64,000 nucleotides of DNA, from NCBI GenBank assembly GCA_963756545.1, contig CAVWNY010000007.1:186001-250000 (forward strand), in the 5' to 3' direction. Below the pieces are notes generated by a model. That model worked only from the letters and a program-made list of their open reading frames with translations. It was not told where the DNA came from and ran no database searches. A program made the position numbers and the translations under genes. The stretch comes from DATFDN01 sp963756545. Lineage in GTDB: Bacteria > Pseudomonadota > Alphaproteobacteria > Acetobacterales > Acetobacteraceae. This document shows, one piece after another, positions 47,612-57,784 of this stretch (position 1 is its first letter; the number at the start of each line of letters is the position of its first letter).

Positions 47612-49728
47612 CGATTGTCTTCTCTCGATCTTTTCGAGGCGCCCACCATCACCGCATCCAGCCCGATCGCGCCTTGGCCGCGAGCGCGTACGAGCAGTGG
47701 ATTGATCTCGACCGTGATGAGGCCGCCACCATGCGCGGCAGCGAACACCGACAGGCACGCCAGTGCTTCGGCGAGCGCGTCGATGTCGGCCGCGGGCCTC
47801 CCGCGCAGGCCGTGCAGCATCGCCTTGCCGCGCAGCTCGCCGATCATCCGGTGGGCCTCCGCGACGCCGATCGGCGCGACGCGGAAGGCGACATCCTTCA
47901 GCACCTCCACGAACACGCCGCCGAGGCCGACCATGACGACGGGACCGAATACCGGATCATCGAGCGCGCCGATCACCGCCTCGACGCCGCCCCGCAGCAT
48001 GGGAGCGACGACGGCGCCATCCAGGCGCGCGCCGGGCAGTGCCGCTCGCGCTGATTGCGTCACGCGGGCGAAGGCCTCGCGCACAGCTGCCGCGTCGGGC
48101 AGGTCGAGCGCCACGCCGCCGATGTCGGACTTGTGGATGATATCCGGGCTGGCGACCTTCAGCACGACCGGATAGCCGAATGTGTCGGCCGCCGCGACGG
48201 CCGCATCGGCGCTGGCGGCGACGCGATGTGGCGCCATGGCGATGCCGGCGTCTGCGAGCAGACGGGTCGCCTCGGCCTCGGACAAATTTCCCGCCGGCAG
48301 GGTCGCCGTGCCATGGGACGGCGGGGCCGACCCATGCCCGTTCGGTGCGGCGAAGCCGGCGAGCGCCGCCATGGCGCGGACCATGCGGGTCGGCTCGTCG
48401 AAAACCGCGATGCCGAGCGCCTCGATCTGGCGCCGCAATGCGGGGAGGCAGCGCATCGCCAGCGCCAGCGGCAGATCGGGAAAGCGCGCGCGCAACGCCT
48501 GCCAACTCGCCAGCACCGCCGCGCCGCTCGCCTCGGCTAAGCCGGCGACACCGTGAAAGGCCACGATCGCGTCATAGCCGCCCGCCGCGATCATCACTTC
48601 GCCGAAGCGGCGGAACAGGGTCGGGTCGGCAGCCACCTGGCCGGTGACATCGACAGGGTTCCGCACGCCAGCAAAAGGCACGATGTCCAGCATCGCCGCC
48701 TGAGCGGCCTCCGGCTCGGGCCTCACGTCGAGTCCTGCGGCCTCTGCGGTATCCGCCATGAGTACGCCGGCACCGCCTGACATGGTCAGGATGCCGAGCT
48801 TGGGGCCGCGCGGGCGATTGCCGATCAGGCAGGCATAGCCGACATCGAGGAACTCATCGACCGTGGCGGCGCGGTAAACGCCGGATTGGCGGAAGGCGGC
48901 GTCGTAGATCGCGTCCGCGCCCGCCAGCGCCGCAGTGTGCGACTGCGCGGCGGCGGCGCCGGCTTCGGAGCGGCCGACCTTCATTACGACGACCGGCTTG
49001 CCTGCCGCGCGCGCCTTCGCCAGCGCGCGCAGAAGCGCGGCGCCGTTCCGGCAACCTTCCATGTAGCCCATGATCACGCGCGTTTGCGGGTCATCGGCGA
49101 GCCAATCGACGCAGTCGGCGAAATCCACGTCGGCCTCGTTGCCGGTGGAGACCCAGAGGTCGACCGGCAGGCCGCGTTCGGTCGCGGCGACGAAGGTGAA
49201 GGTGCCGAACGCACCGCTCTGGCTGACGATGCTCATGCCCTCGGGTTCGGGCAGGCCGGCAATCATCGCTTGGCCGAACGTAAGGACGGCGCGGCCGGCG
49301 ACGTTGATCAGCCCCAGGCAGTTCGGCCCGAGAATGCGCATCCCCGTGCGCCGCGACAGCGCCCCCATCTCGCGCTGCGCCGCAGCACCCGCGGCCCCGG
49401 TCTCGGCGAAGCCGGAGGAGAACACCACCGCCGCCTTGACGCCCCGTGCGGCGCAGGCGGCGAGAGCGTCCAGCACGCCCGGGGCGGGAATCGCCAGCAC
49501 CGCTACGTCGATCTCGCCAGGCACGGCGGCAATGTCGGCATGGGCGGGCAGGCCCTGGATCTCGCGGTGGCGGGGATTGACGGGATGGATGAGCCCGGTG
49601 AACCCATATTCCAGCAGATTGGCGATCGGCTTGCCGCCGATCTTCGCCGGATCGGCTGAGGCGCCGATCACCGCGATCGAGCGCGGCCGGAACAGGCTGG
49701 TCAGGCCCTCCCTCGCCGCGCCGGTCAT
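47608..49728 (-). CDS. Acetate-CoA ligase family protein (ADP-forming acyl-CoA synthetase)
   Basis: A 706-residue fused acyl-CoA synthetase. Residues 1-130 are the CoA-binding domain (SIAVIGASADPAKIGGKPI, HPVNPRHREIQGLPA); residues 150-450 are the succinyl-CoA ligase-like part with VSQSGAFGTFTF and TGNEADVDFADCVDWL, and the C-terminal 220 residues are an ATP-grasp domain (YPVVLKVASPDIIHKSDIGG). It activates an organic acid with CoA and ATP. It lies between a NIPSNAP-like gene and an acyl-CoA dehydrogenase, all overlapping. Confidence 0.92.
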   Translation of the reverse strand: MTGAAREGLTSLFRPRSIAVIGASADPAKIGGKPIANLLEYGFTGLIHPVNPRHREIQGLPAHADIAAVPGEIDVAVLAIPAPGVLDALAACAARGVKAAVVFSSGFAETGAAGAAAQREMGALSRRTGMRILGPNCLGLINVAGRAVLTFGQAMIAGLPEPEGMSIVSQSGAFGTFTFVAATERGLPVDLWVSTGNEADVDFADCVDWLADDPQTRVIMGYMEGCRNGAALLRALAKARAAGKPVVVMKVGRSEAGAAAAQSHTAALAGADAIYDAAFRQSGVYRAATVDEFLDVGYACLIGNRPRGPKLGILTMSGGAGVLMADTAEAAGLDVRPEPEAAQAAMLDIVPFAGVRNPVDVTGQVAADPTLFRRFGEVMIAAGGYDAIVAFHGVAGLAEASGAAVLASWQALRARFPDLPLALAMRCLPALRRQIEALGIAVFDEPTRMVRAMAALAGFAAPNGHGSAPPSHGTATLPAGNLSEAEATRLLADAGIAMAPHRVAASADAAVAAADTFGYPVVLKVASPDIIHKSDIGGVALDLPDAAAVREAFARVTQSARAALPGARLDGAVVAPMLRGGVEAVIGALDDPVFGPVVMVGLGGVFVEVLKDVAFRVAPIGVAEAHRMIGELRGKAMLHGLRGRPAADIDALAEALACLSVFAAAHGGGLITVEINPLLVRARGQGAIGLDAVMVGASKRSREDNR

Positions 49729-51005
49729 CCCCTTGCCTCGGCGCCGGGATCGGTCCGCTCCGGGGTAAGGATGTAGTCCGACAGATCGCGATTGCCGGAC
49801 ACCGCCTCGTCGGCCTCCAGCCGGTAGATGGTGCGGTAATGCACCTCGTCCGGGCCATCATAGATCCGTAGCAGGCGGGCACGGGTGAGCGCCTCCGCCG
49901 CCGGCGTGTCGTCGGTCGCGCCCATGGCGCCGAACAGCTGCACCGCGCGGTCGGCGATATTGGCATAGGCGCGAGCGACGCCGATCTTGATCAGCGACAC
50001 CTCCTGACGGGCCGCCTTGTTGCCGACGCGATCGAGCAGCCAGGCCGTCTTCAGCACCATCAACCGCGCCTGCTCGATCTCGAGCCGGCTAAGCGCGATC
50101 CACTCATGCACCGTGGAATACTCCGACAAGGCATGACCGAAGCTGTGTCGGCGGCGGGCGCGCTGCAGCATGAGCGCGACCAGCACCTCGCACGCGCCGA
50201 TGGCGCGCATGCCGTGATGCACGCGTGCCGGCCCCAGCCGCGCCTGGCCGATGGCGAAGCCCTGGCCCTCCCGTCCCAGAAGGTTGGCGGCAGGGACACG
50301 CACGTCCTTCAGCAGGATTTCCGGATGCGGCGAGAAAGCGTCGCGGTGGCCGAAGGTGGTCAGGTCGCGCAGCATGGTCACGCCCGGCGTATCGGTCGGC
50401 ACGATGACGATGCCGTGGCGGCGCGTGCGCTCGGCCTCGGGATTGGTCACGCCCATCAGCAGCAGGAACCGGCACTCGGGATGCGAGCCGCCGGAGGCGA
50501 ACCATTTGCGCCCGTCGATGACATACGCCTCGCCGTCGCGGCGGATGGTGGTTGCGATGTTGCTGGCGTCGGAGGAGGCCACGTCCGGCTCGGTCATCGC
50601 GAAGGCGGAGCGCATGCGCCCTTCCAGCATCGGGCGCAGCCAGCGCCGCTTCTGCTCCGGCGTGCCGAACATCTGGAGGATCTCCATGTTCGGAACTTCG
50701 GGCGCATGACAGTTGAACACCTCCGAGGCCCAGCTCAGCCGGCCGAGGATCTCGGCGACCGGCGCGAAGGCGAGATTGCCGCAGCGGGTTCCCGGCTCAT
50801 CCTCAGCGAGGTTCGGCAAGGCAAGGTTCCACAGCCCCTCGGCGCGCGCCGCCGCCTTCAACTCCGCCAGGAAAGGCGGCTCCCTGCCGGGCTGTGAAGC
50901 GGCCCAGCGGTGCCATTCGCGGTTGCGGGGCAGGATGCGGTCGGCGAAAAAGCGCTCGGCGCGGTCACGGAGATCACGCGCCTCGGGCGACGGTTCGAAG
51001 TCCAT
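49725..51005 (-). CDS. Acyl-CoA dehydrogenase (ACAD10/11-like)
   Basis: A 426-residue acyl-CoA dehydrogenase of the branch with ELSWASEVF-like and YDGPDEVHYRTIYRLE motifs rather than the EGT motif; ACAD10/11 relatives act on branched or 4-hydroxy acyl-CoAs. SAFAMTEPDVASSDASNIAT and GAMGATDDTP are clear. I take ATG 51005, with GAGGTGA upstream, over the GTG nine bases before. It overlaps the synthetase gene by 4 bp, so the two are coupled. Confidence 0.88.
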   Translation of the reverse strand: MDFEPSPEARDLRDRAERFFADRILPRNREWHRWAASQPGREPPFLAELKAAARAEGLWNLALPNLAEDEPGTRCGNLAFAPVAEILGRLSWASEVFNCHAPEVPNMEILQMFGTPEQKRRWLRPMLEGRMRSAFAMTEPDVASSDASNIATTIRRDGEAYVIDGRKWFASGGSHPECRFLLLMGVTNPEAERTRRHGIVIVPTDTPGVTMLRDLTTFGHRDAFSPHPEILLKDVRVPAANLLGREGQGFAIGQARLGPARVHHGMRAIGACEVLVALMLQRARRRHSFGHALSEYSTVHEWIALSRLEIEQARLMVLKTAWLLDRVGNKAARQEVSLIKIGVARAYANIADRAVQLFGAMGATDDTPAAEALTRARLLRIYDGPDEVHYRTIYRLEADEAVSGNRDLSDYILTPERTDPGAEARG

Positions 51006-51153
51006 GCGTTTCACCTCGTCGCGGTCGGCACGGCCTGTCGCGGCGACTATTCAGGTTCGGACGGACACTGTCCAGCACCGCAGGGTTTGACGGCCCACCG
51101 GTTTCACGGACACAGTTGCCGCGATCCCGCGAGATCGGACCGAGGAACGCGCC

Positions 51154-52455
51154 ATGGCAAAGCTGGAGCCGCAAAAGGGCGGCTGGGTCATCGTCCTCCT
51201 GCTGTTCTTCTTCATGCTGGTCAATTTCGTGGACAAGGCCGTGATCGGCCTGGCCGGTGTGCCGATCATGAAGGAACTCCATCTGACGCCGCGGCAATTC
51301 GGCCTTGTCGGGTCCAGCTTCTTCTTTCTCTTCTCGCTTTCCGCCGTCGCCACCGGCTTCATCGTCAATCGCATCCAGTCGCGCTGGGCGCTGTTGGCGA
51401 TGGGCACGATCTGGGCGCTGACCCAGTTCCCCTTGCTCGGCACGGTCAGCCTGGGAACGCTGATCGCCTGCCGCGTGATGCTCGGCGCCGGCGAGGGTCC
51501 GGCCTATCCGGTGGCGCTGCATGCCACCTACAAATGGTTCCCGAACGAGCTTCGCACGCTGCCGACGGCCGTCATCGCGCAAGGCGCCGCCATCGGCGTG
51601 GTCCTCGCCGTCCCGGTGCTCGACTGGGTCATCGAGACATACTCGTGGCATTGGGCATTCGGTGCGCTCGGGATTCTCGGCGTGCTCTGGGTGGCCGCCT
51701 GGGCCATCTTCGGCAAGGAGGGCGGGATCGCCACGACCGTGGCGCTGGACACCGGCCGCACGATCGAGCGCGTGCCGTATGCGCGGCTCCTTCTGAACGG
51801 CACGGTGCTGTCCGGCTTCGCGGCCGGCTTTGGCGCCTACTGGGGTTTGTCGTTGCTGATCGCGTGGTTCACGCCCTATCTCATTCTCGGGCTAGGCTTC
51901 ACCCAGAAGGGAGCGAGCTGGATCACCATGCTGCCCTGGGCTGCGAGCCCGGTGGTGGTGATCTCCGCCGGCTGGTTCTCGCAGCGCATGCTGGCGAACG
52001 GCATCACGACACGCGTGGCGCGTGGCATTTTCGGCGGCGGCTGCGTCGCCTTCGGCGGCCTCTGTCTTGTCCTCATGCCGTTCCTGCCGGGGAGCACGCT
52101 CAAGATCGCCATGGTTGTCGCCGGCATGTCCGCCCCGGCCGTGATCTACGTCATGGGACACGCCATCCTGAGCGAGATCACGCCCGTCTCGCAACGCGCC
52201 GCCCTGTTGGCCATCAACAACGCCGTCGCCACATCGGCGGGCCTGGTCGCCCCGATTGTCATGGGAAGCGTGGTGCAGACAGCCATCAGCAGGGGAGTCG
52301 GAGCAGCGGACGGATACAGCCACGGCTTCTTCATCTGCGGCGTCGTGGCTTTGATCTGCGGCGCAGTCGGCATGATCTTCCTGCGCCCGCAGGCCGAAGC
52401 GGCCCGCTTCGCCACGTCTCCTCTTGTCATGCCGGCACATGCGGCAGGCGAATAG
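51154..52455 (+). CDS. MFS transporter (ACS-like)
   Basis: A 433-residue 12-helix permease. The first helix (VIVLLLFFFMLVNFVDKAVIG) and RVMLGAGEGPAYPVALHATY, KWFPNELRTLPTAVIAQGAA match the anion:cation symporter group that imports organic acids. GAGGAAC precedes the ATG. It diverges from the acyl-CoA dehydrogenase and is the last intact metabolic gene before the gene-poor stretch. Confidence 0.87.
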   Translation: MAKLEPQKGGWVIVLLLFFFMLVNFVDKAVIGLAGVPIMKELHLTPRQFGLVGSSFFFLFSLSAVATGFIVNRIQSRWALLAMGTIWALTQFPLLGTVSLGTLIACRVMLGAGEGPAYPVALHATYKWFPNELRTLPTAVIAQGAAIGVVLAVPVLDWVIETYSWHWAFGALGILGVLWVAAWAIFGKEGGIATTVALDTGRTIERVPYARLLLNGTVLSGFAAGFGAYWGLSLLIAWFTPYLILGLGFTQKGASWITMLPWAASPVVVISAGWFSQRMLANGITTRVARGIFGGGCVAFGGLCLVLMPFLPGSTLKIAMVVAGMSAPAVIYVMGHAILSEITPVSQRAALLAINNAVATSAGLVAPIVMGSVVQTAISRGVGAADGYSHGFFICGVVALICGAVGMIFLRPQAEAARFATSPLVMPAHAAGE

Positions 52456-53389
52456 CGGCGCACAAACCTGAAATTCTTGGCTCCGTGGGGCAGGCCGACA
52501 GGCTCAGCGCGGATTTCGGCAGGAGTTCTCGCTGCGCCCCTCGTGCACTGCACCGGCGCCGCGCCATCGAGACCGGTTTCCGCCATCCATTCCTCGCAAT
52601 CCTGTACGCCTTTGACCGGCGCACCGACCTGAGCGAGCAGGCCGAATCAGGTTCAGCGGCTTCCAAGCAGCCTCGCAAGTCCCTGTCGTGAGCCGGTATT
52701 GGCAACTTACCCAGGATCGAGCGAGTCTGGCTGTATGGGTGAGGCGACAGGTTTACGCCGCCGCTCGGGCGCACGTTTCCCGTCCCAGATCCGGAAGGCC
52801 TTGGCGCGAGCGCGCCGCGGTACTCACTGGCGGTCATGAGGTGGCGCCGTAGACAGCCTTCCCCAACGCCCCTCGAAACGATCTTGCGCTCGGAGACGCG
52901 AGCACCCGCCAGAGAATGTTCGTTTCCGGTTCCTTTCCCTGCTCCAGTCGCCTCCCGTCGAACCGCTCTCCGCCTGTTCCGGACCGGCTAAAAACCCCAG
53001 GTCCCGCCAGGGTTTCGCGCTACAGGCTTGATACTGCGTGGCCGGAACAAACCCCGGAATCTCTCTCCGAAGGGCGGCCTCTCTCCGGAGCTTGGGACTG
53101 CCCGGATTTAGTCCCAAGCTTCTCTGGGTTTTGGATCAGTGACTTAGGTCTCCCCTGCCGGCGCCGAGTTGCTATCCTGTTCGCCTCTCCCGCACCATCG
53201 AGCTTCAATCCACCCCCTCGCCACGAACGCAAGCCCCTGCGACTTGCGTCACCGACTTAGGGAGAGGTCCGGACAGTTTGGACTTGGCAGATGTACGCAG
53301 CACGCTTTCGATGCGACGCGACGTGCAGCGCGCATCGCAATCTCCTTTGCTGACCGCCTCGACTAGCCGGGTCAATTCGCCTGGCGCTC
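52456..53389. other. Gene-poor stretch with a hairpin
   Basis: About 930 bases with no convincing reading frame. The only clear structure is a perfect 9-bp inverted repeat (CTTGGGACT at 53091-53099, AGTCCCAAG at 53110-53118) with a 10-base loop. The region sits at the transition from the metabolic block to the mobile/defence block and may be scar DNA from past insertions or deletions. Confidence 0.45.
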
Positions 53390-54329
53390 GTGGCGCTATT
53401 CCTTTTCGCGACATCAGCGGCTGCCAATGTCCGCCGGGCCGATTTCCCCCTCCCCGCCGGCAGTGGACCGCATGACGTCGCGCCGGCGCCTGATGGCCGG
53501 GTCTGGTACACCGGGCAGCAGAAAGGCGTGCTCGGCCGGCTCGATCCCCGGACCGGCAACGTCGAGGAGATACCCCTCGGCCGCCAATCGGCGCCGCACG
53601 GGGTGATCATCGGCCCGGACGGGGCACCGTGGGTCACCGACGGCGGGCTCAACGCATCGTCCGGGTCGACCCGACGACCCGCGTCGTCCAGACGTTCCCG
53701 CCGCCGGCGGAGCGGCGTGCGGCAAATCTCAACACGGCCACCTTCGACCGGAATGGAGCCCTATGGTTCACCGGGCAGGCTGGCATCTATGGCCGGCTGG
53801 ACCCACGCTCGGGCGAGATGCGCGTCTGGGACGCGCCGAAAGGCCCGGGCGCCTATGGCATCACCACCACGAAGGATGGCGGGGTGTATTTCGCCTCACT
53901 GGCCGGCAGCTACATCGCACGGATCAATACACAAAGCGGCGTCGCCACTGTCATCGAGCCGCCCACGCCAGATCAGGGCGCCCGGCGCGTCTGGGCTGAC
54001 TCCAAAGGCGGGGTGCGGGTCAGCGAGTGGAGCGCCGGCCAGATCGCGGGCTTCAATCCGGCCAATGGAGGCTGGCAATCTTGGCGCGTTCCCTGGAGCG
54101 TTGCCGCGCCCATATGCGATCTACGTGAACGAGCACGACATGGTTTGGCTCAGCGACTTCGGCGCCAACGATCCTGAGCTTCGACCCCGCGGCCGGCCGC
54201 TTCAGGGTTTTCCCAAGTGCGGGGCACGGGGCCGACGTCCGGCAGATCGCCGGCCGCCCGGGTGAGGTTTGGGCGCCAGAGTCGGGAACTAACTATCTGG
54301 TGCGGATCACCATCGGAACCGGGGAATGA
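53390..54329 (+). pseudogene. Virginiamycin B lyase-like beta-propeller protein, decayed
   Basis: A Vgb-type six-bladed propeller spread over three frame changes. Blade-like segments are DFPLPAGSGPHDVAPAPDGR, IVRVDPTTRVVQTFPPP, DRNGALWFTGQAGIYGRLDP, RPYAIYVNEHDMVWLSDFGA and a last SFDPAAGRFRVFPSAGHG, ending LVRITIGTGE. Shifts occur near 53655, about 54090 and about 54170. The N-terminus looks like the remains of a signal peptide. With three shifts this is a pseudogene, not a sequencing slip. Confidence 0.78.
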
Positions 54330-54436
54330 ATTGCCCTGCTACCAGAACTTTCTATGTCGCCACGGTCCTGAAATCTTGCAAGCTGAACGGCGTCCATCCG
54401 CAGACTAGTTCAACGATCCGCTAACATGGAGGCAAC

Positions 54437-55597
54437 TTGGCGATCTACGAGAACATTATTATTGGGAACTTTCTCTTCGCGCTCAGCCTTAAGATCGGGG
54501 CCTACCGCGAAGGTACGTTTGTCCCTGGCTTAGGCGTGCACCTGATGCAGCAAACGCCCCTGGATGTCGTGCTCGGCGACGTGCTGCTCGCTGGTCCAAG
54601 GTCGATCGCTTTGTTAGAGTTCAAACGGGCGGCGGATAGGCGCTCGAAGGAGAGTAGAAAACTGGTGGCACTGGCGGCTCTGCTACGGAATGCCACATTC
54701 TCAGCGCTGCAGGACATCTCACGGGACATGCATTTTTACGTCGAAACCAGCGACGTCATGGAGAAGGGCTTCTCGCGAGTGTTGCCCTATCTTGACCTCT
54801 CAATGAATGACACAGGGAGTACTTTGGAGCAGCTCATAGACGAGCTGGCGTCACGCGCGAGGTCTGGCATTGCTATGTCGCAGGCGCAAATGGAGGCGTG
54901 CCAGCGTTACTTGGAACTCGTCTGCATCTGCAAGGGGCGCAGCTATCGCGCATCCCCCGGCATTCTTATTGGAGTGGGCGGGGACGGAAGGATTGCCTTT
55001 GCGCCATTGGAGGACGTGCGTGATATCCAATCCACCTTCGGAGCGATCCGGGCGCAAGAGATTGCCTTGGCTCAGAGCATCACTCGTGCGCAAGTCCAAC
55101 GCGCGCGAGAGCGCTTGACGTACGCCTTGGCCGGTCGATTTCAAGCCCTTCGCGCAGCCTGGGACGGTAACGGGATGGCAGGCAATTCGAAACTCTCGGC
55201 ACGGGAATGGGCGGCGGCAGTCACCACTCTGATCGACGAAGCGACACTCCAGCAGGAACGTTGTGAGGAATTACTTGGCCAGCTTGCGACAACGCTGGAT
55301 GCCCTCCAGAGCCGCACTGAAGAATTTGCGCACGACATGCCGAGCAAGATCGCGCGGCAGACAGCTGACGGGGTGGTCCAGAAAGTGGCCGATTTAGTTG
55401 CGCGATCGGTAGCGGACGTGCTGCGTCCCTCCGAAGCGAACGCGCGGACCTTGCTCCACGAGTTGGAGACGGCCGTGGCGGAATATCGACGGGCTGCACG
55501 CGATGCATTCCGAGATTGTATTTTATTCGGCTGCCTCTCGAGCGCGAGCACCACGCTTTTGATAATTGGCGCTATGAAGTTTTTCCGAATACTGTGA
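54437..55597 (+). CDS. Hypothetical protein: putative PD-(D/E)XK-like domain with C-terminal membrane anchor
   Basis: A 386-residue protein of no family I can name. Residues 40-65 read TPLDVVLGDVLLAGP then ALLEFKRA, with Asp48, Glu61 and Lys63 in D-x12-E-x-K spacing, the pattern of PD-(D/E)XK nucleases. Residues 225-350 are rich in helical heptads (coiled coil likely), and residues about 358-380 (LFGCLSSASTTLLIIGAM) form one membrane helix near the end. The TTG start follows GGAGG. Composition is less GC-rich than neighbours, and it lies among mobile-element debris, so horizontal origin is likely. A membrane-linked defence effector is a guess. Confidence 0.6.
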   Translation: MAIYENIIIGNFLFALSLKIGAYREGTFVPGLGVHLMQQTPLDVVLGDVLLAGPRSIALLEFKRAADRRSKESRKLVALAALLRNATFSALQDISRDMHFYVETSDVMEKGFSRVLPYLDLSMNDTGSTLEQLIDELASRARSGIAMSQAQMEACQRYLELVCICKGRSYRASPGILIGVGGDGRIAFAPLEDVRDIQSTFGAIRAQEIALAQSITRAQVQRARERLTYALAGRFQALRAAWDGNGMAGNSKLSAREWAAAVTTLIDEATLQQERCEELLGQLATTLDALQSRTEEFAHDMPSKIARQTADGVVQKVADLVARSVADVLRPSEANARTLLHELETAVAEYRRAARDAFRDCILFGCLSSASTTLLIIGAMKFFRIL

Positions 55598-56136
55598 GAA
55601 AATCGGCGTCCGTGAAGGCGGTGCGATCTCTCAGGCCGGGACCCCGTTGCAGAGTTGCAGACGTAGAGATGTGGTCCTGCCGCAGAGTCGGTGGAAATTG
55701 GCGTGGGCGCGGGCCCTGCTCAGCTTATCGCGTCATGCGGCCAGATCAATTGCATTGAGGAGCAGGCGGTTCGGCAAGCGTCTGCCAGCCTTCGACCTTC
55801 CCAATGGTACTAACCCGGCAGCCAAACAGGTAGCATCCTGACGGTTTGGATGCGATACTCCTGCAGACCGTGTGAACGTACGGCCCGCCCCGTCAGCAAG
55901 GGCTTTGTGACTTGTTCTGATCAGTCTACGCCAACGTATCCGGTCTCAGGGCGAACCCTGGCCAAGATGGAGATGCGCACGTTCTGGTCCTCATAAAACT
56001 CTCAGGGTCGCAGTGCCCTATGTCACACGCCAGGGTTCCAGAACGTCGATCGACTGTCAGGCCATCTCACTTCCACCACCCGCAGACCTCGTCAGCCTTG
56101 TGCGCCGGGGCAGCGCGCCGGGCCCGATCTTCTGGA
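55598..56136. other. Non-coding stretch, no features seen
   Basis: About 540 bases between the putative nuclease-like gene and the IS110 remnant. I see no gene, RNA or clear repeat; the DNA is probably debris of past insertions. Confidence 0.4.
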
Positions 56137-56810
56137 CTACGACATCGCCGCAGCCTTCGTCTCGAACGTCTGCCCACGGCGGATCACCGCCCAGGCGGTC
56201 CGTGCCAGCTTGGCGGCAAGCGCCACCACCACGGTGTTCACGTGCGCTCGCGCGAGCAGGCCACGAAACCATCTGCCGAGCGGCGTGTCGGCCTTGGACA
56301 GCGTCGGCAGGGCGGCCCGGGCACCGTGGACCAGCATCTTGCGCAAGTATCCGTTGCCGCGCTTGCTGATCCCCAGCAGCTTGGGCTTACCGCCCGTCGT
56401 CATCTGCTTCGGTACCAGCCCCAGCCAAGCCGCCAGATCCCGACCTCGCCCGAACGTCTGGGCATCACCAATCGATGCCGTCAGCGCCGTCAGCGCCGTC
56501 GCGTTCAGCGGTCCGATGCCCGGGATCGAGGTCAGCCGGTGGGCCGTCTCGTCCGTGCGGGCCTGAAGCGCGAACTCCTCGTCGAAGGCCGAGATGCGCT
56601 GGTCCAGCTCACGCCACTCGGCCGCAGGTCCTCGACCAGCAACCGGGCCCGCGGGCTGAGCGGGACCTTCTCCTCCGCCATCAGCATCTCAAGAAACACC
56701 TCCAGCTTGCGCCGTCCCTGAAGCACGGTGATGCCGCGCTCCAGCAGCACGGCGCGGAGCTGGTTGATCAGTGCTGTGCGCTCGCCCACAAGCCGATCCC
56801 GGGCGCCTCA
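56137..56810 (-). mobile_element. IS110-family transposase remnant
   Basis: The C-terminal two-thirds of an IS110/IS116/IS902 transposase. RTALINQLRAVLLERGI opens the remnant, then after a one-base loss near 56629 the other frame continues with LTSIPGIGPLNATALTALTA, FGRGRDLAAWLGLVPKQ, KPKLLGISKRGNGYLRKMLV and the final ALAAKLARTAWAVI. The DEDD catalytic domain of the N-terminus is missing, so it is inactive. Element ends are not discernible. Confidence 0.82.
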
Positions 56811-56830
56811 GCATGGCCGCCGGCAGGGCC

Positions 56831-57289
56831 TCAGAGGCGTTCATTGTCGTTCTCCCCGGGCCCGGCGTCTGCGGCTTCCATCAGCAGGTTGGCGAGCAGC
56901 ACGATCGCCGCATTGCGCTCGCCGGGTGAGATCCCTGCAACCGCAACGGCTCGAATGCCATCGCGAACTCGCGGGTTGCCGAAGGTGTTTCCTGTCTCGG
57001 TGGCTTCATCGCCGTGCTCCCGGGCGAGCTTCGAGTCGCTGCGGGAGTCTATTCTGAAACCAAGTGCAACCAGGAGATGGTGCAGGTCGAGCAAGGCGGA
57101 CAGCGCGACGCGTGCGGACCCAATCTCCATGCCGGCGCAGGCTGCCGGATCCAGCATCCATGCCGGCACGGCCGTGACCACGCCAGGCGCAGCCTCGACA
57201 TGGATCACCTCACCGGTCAGCCGGCGTTCACTGTACTGCCGACGCAGCGAACGCCCGTGAAGCCGATGGCAGCGATAATGAAGGACCAC
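56831..57289 (-). CDS. Hypothetical protein, possibly recombinase-associated (DUF5372-like)
   Basis: A 152-residue protein. CHRLHGRSLRRQYSERRLTG and TAVPAWMLDPAACAGMEIGS, then LLDLHHLLVALGFR, resemble small proteins encoded beside integrases and transposases in rhizobial and acetobacterial mobile regions; the family name is from memory and uncertain. It lies between the IS110 remnant and the integrase remnant, consistent with that. Function unknown. Confidence 0.45.
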   Translation of the reverse strand: MVLHYRCHRLHGRSLRRQYSERRLTGEVIHVEAAPGVVTAVPAWMLDPAACAGMEIGSARVALSALLDLHHLLVALGFRIDSRSDSKLAREHGDEATETGNTFGNPRVRDGIRAVAVAGISPGERNAAIVLLANLLMEAADAGPGENDNERL

Positions 57290-57318
57290 TTCCTGCCCGA
57301 CATGGGCAGAATGAGCGG

Positions 57319-57784
57319 GTGATGGCCCGGGGGTTCGACCTCTCCATCGACAGCAAGCTGCGAGGCTACTACGTCGTCAAAATTCGAATCCGCGATCTCG
57401 TCAGTGCCGGTCGGGTTCGAGCGAGGGCCACGGTGCTGCAGCAGAAGACCAGCCGGCCTGTACAATTCGAGCTGCTGGAGGAGCGTCGAGGAGGCACGCT
57501 CGACGACTATGCCTTTCCGAGCCGGCACAACCGCGCGAAGCATCTCAGCGCTCGACAATATGCTAGGATGGTCGACGAACGGGTGACTGGCATTGGTCTG
57601 CGCCGAGAAGATTACGGTACGCATTCCCTACGGCGGACAAAGGCGTCGATCATCTACAAGGCGACGGGCAAACCTTCGGGCGGTCCAGATCTTGCTCGGC
57701 CACACCAAGATCGAGAGTACGGTTCGCTACCTCGGCGTCGACGTCGAAGACGCGCTCACTCTCGCCGAGTACATCGAGGTATAA
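57319..57784 (+). pseudogene. Tyrosine recombinase (integrase) remnant, truncated and frameshifted
   Basis: The catalytic domain of a phage-type integrase. The first arginine-box segment is SIDSKLRGYYVVKIRI; YGTHSLRRTKASIIYKATG holds the HxxR pair; after one extra A at about 57671 the second frame gives NLRAVQILLGHTKIESTVRY with the GH motif and the nucleophile Tyr. The N-terminal arm-binding and core-binding domains are absent. It is a relic of an earlier integrated element. Confidence 0.78.
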
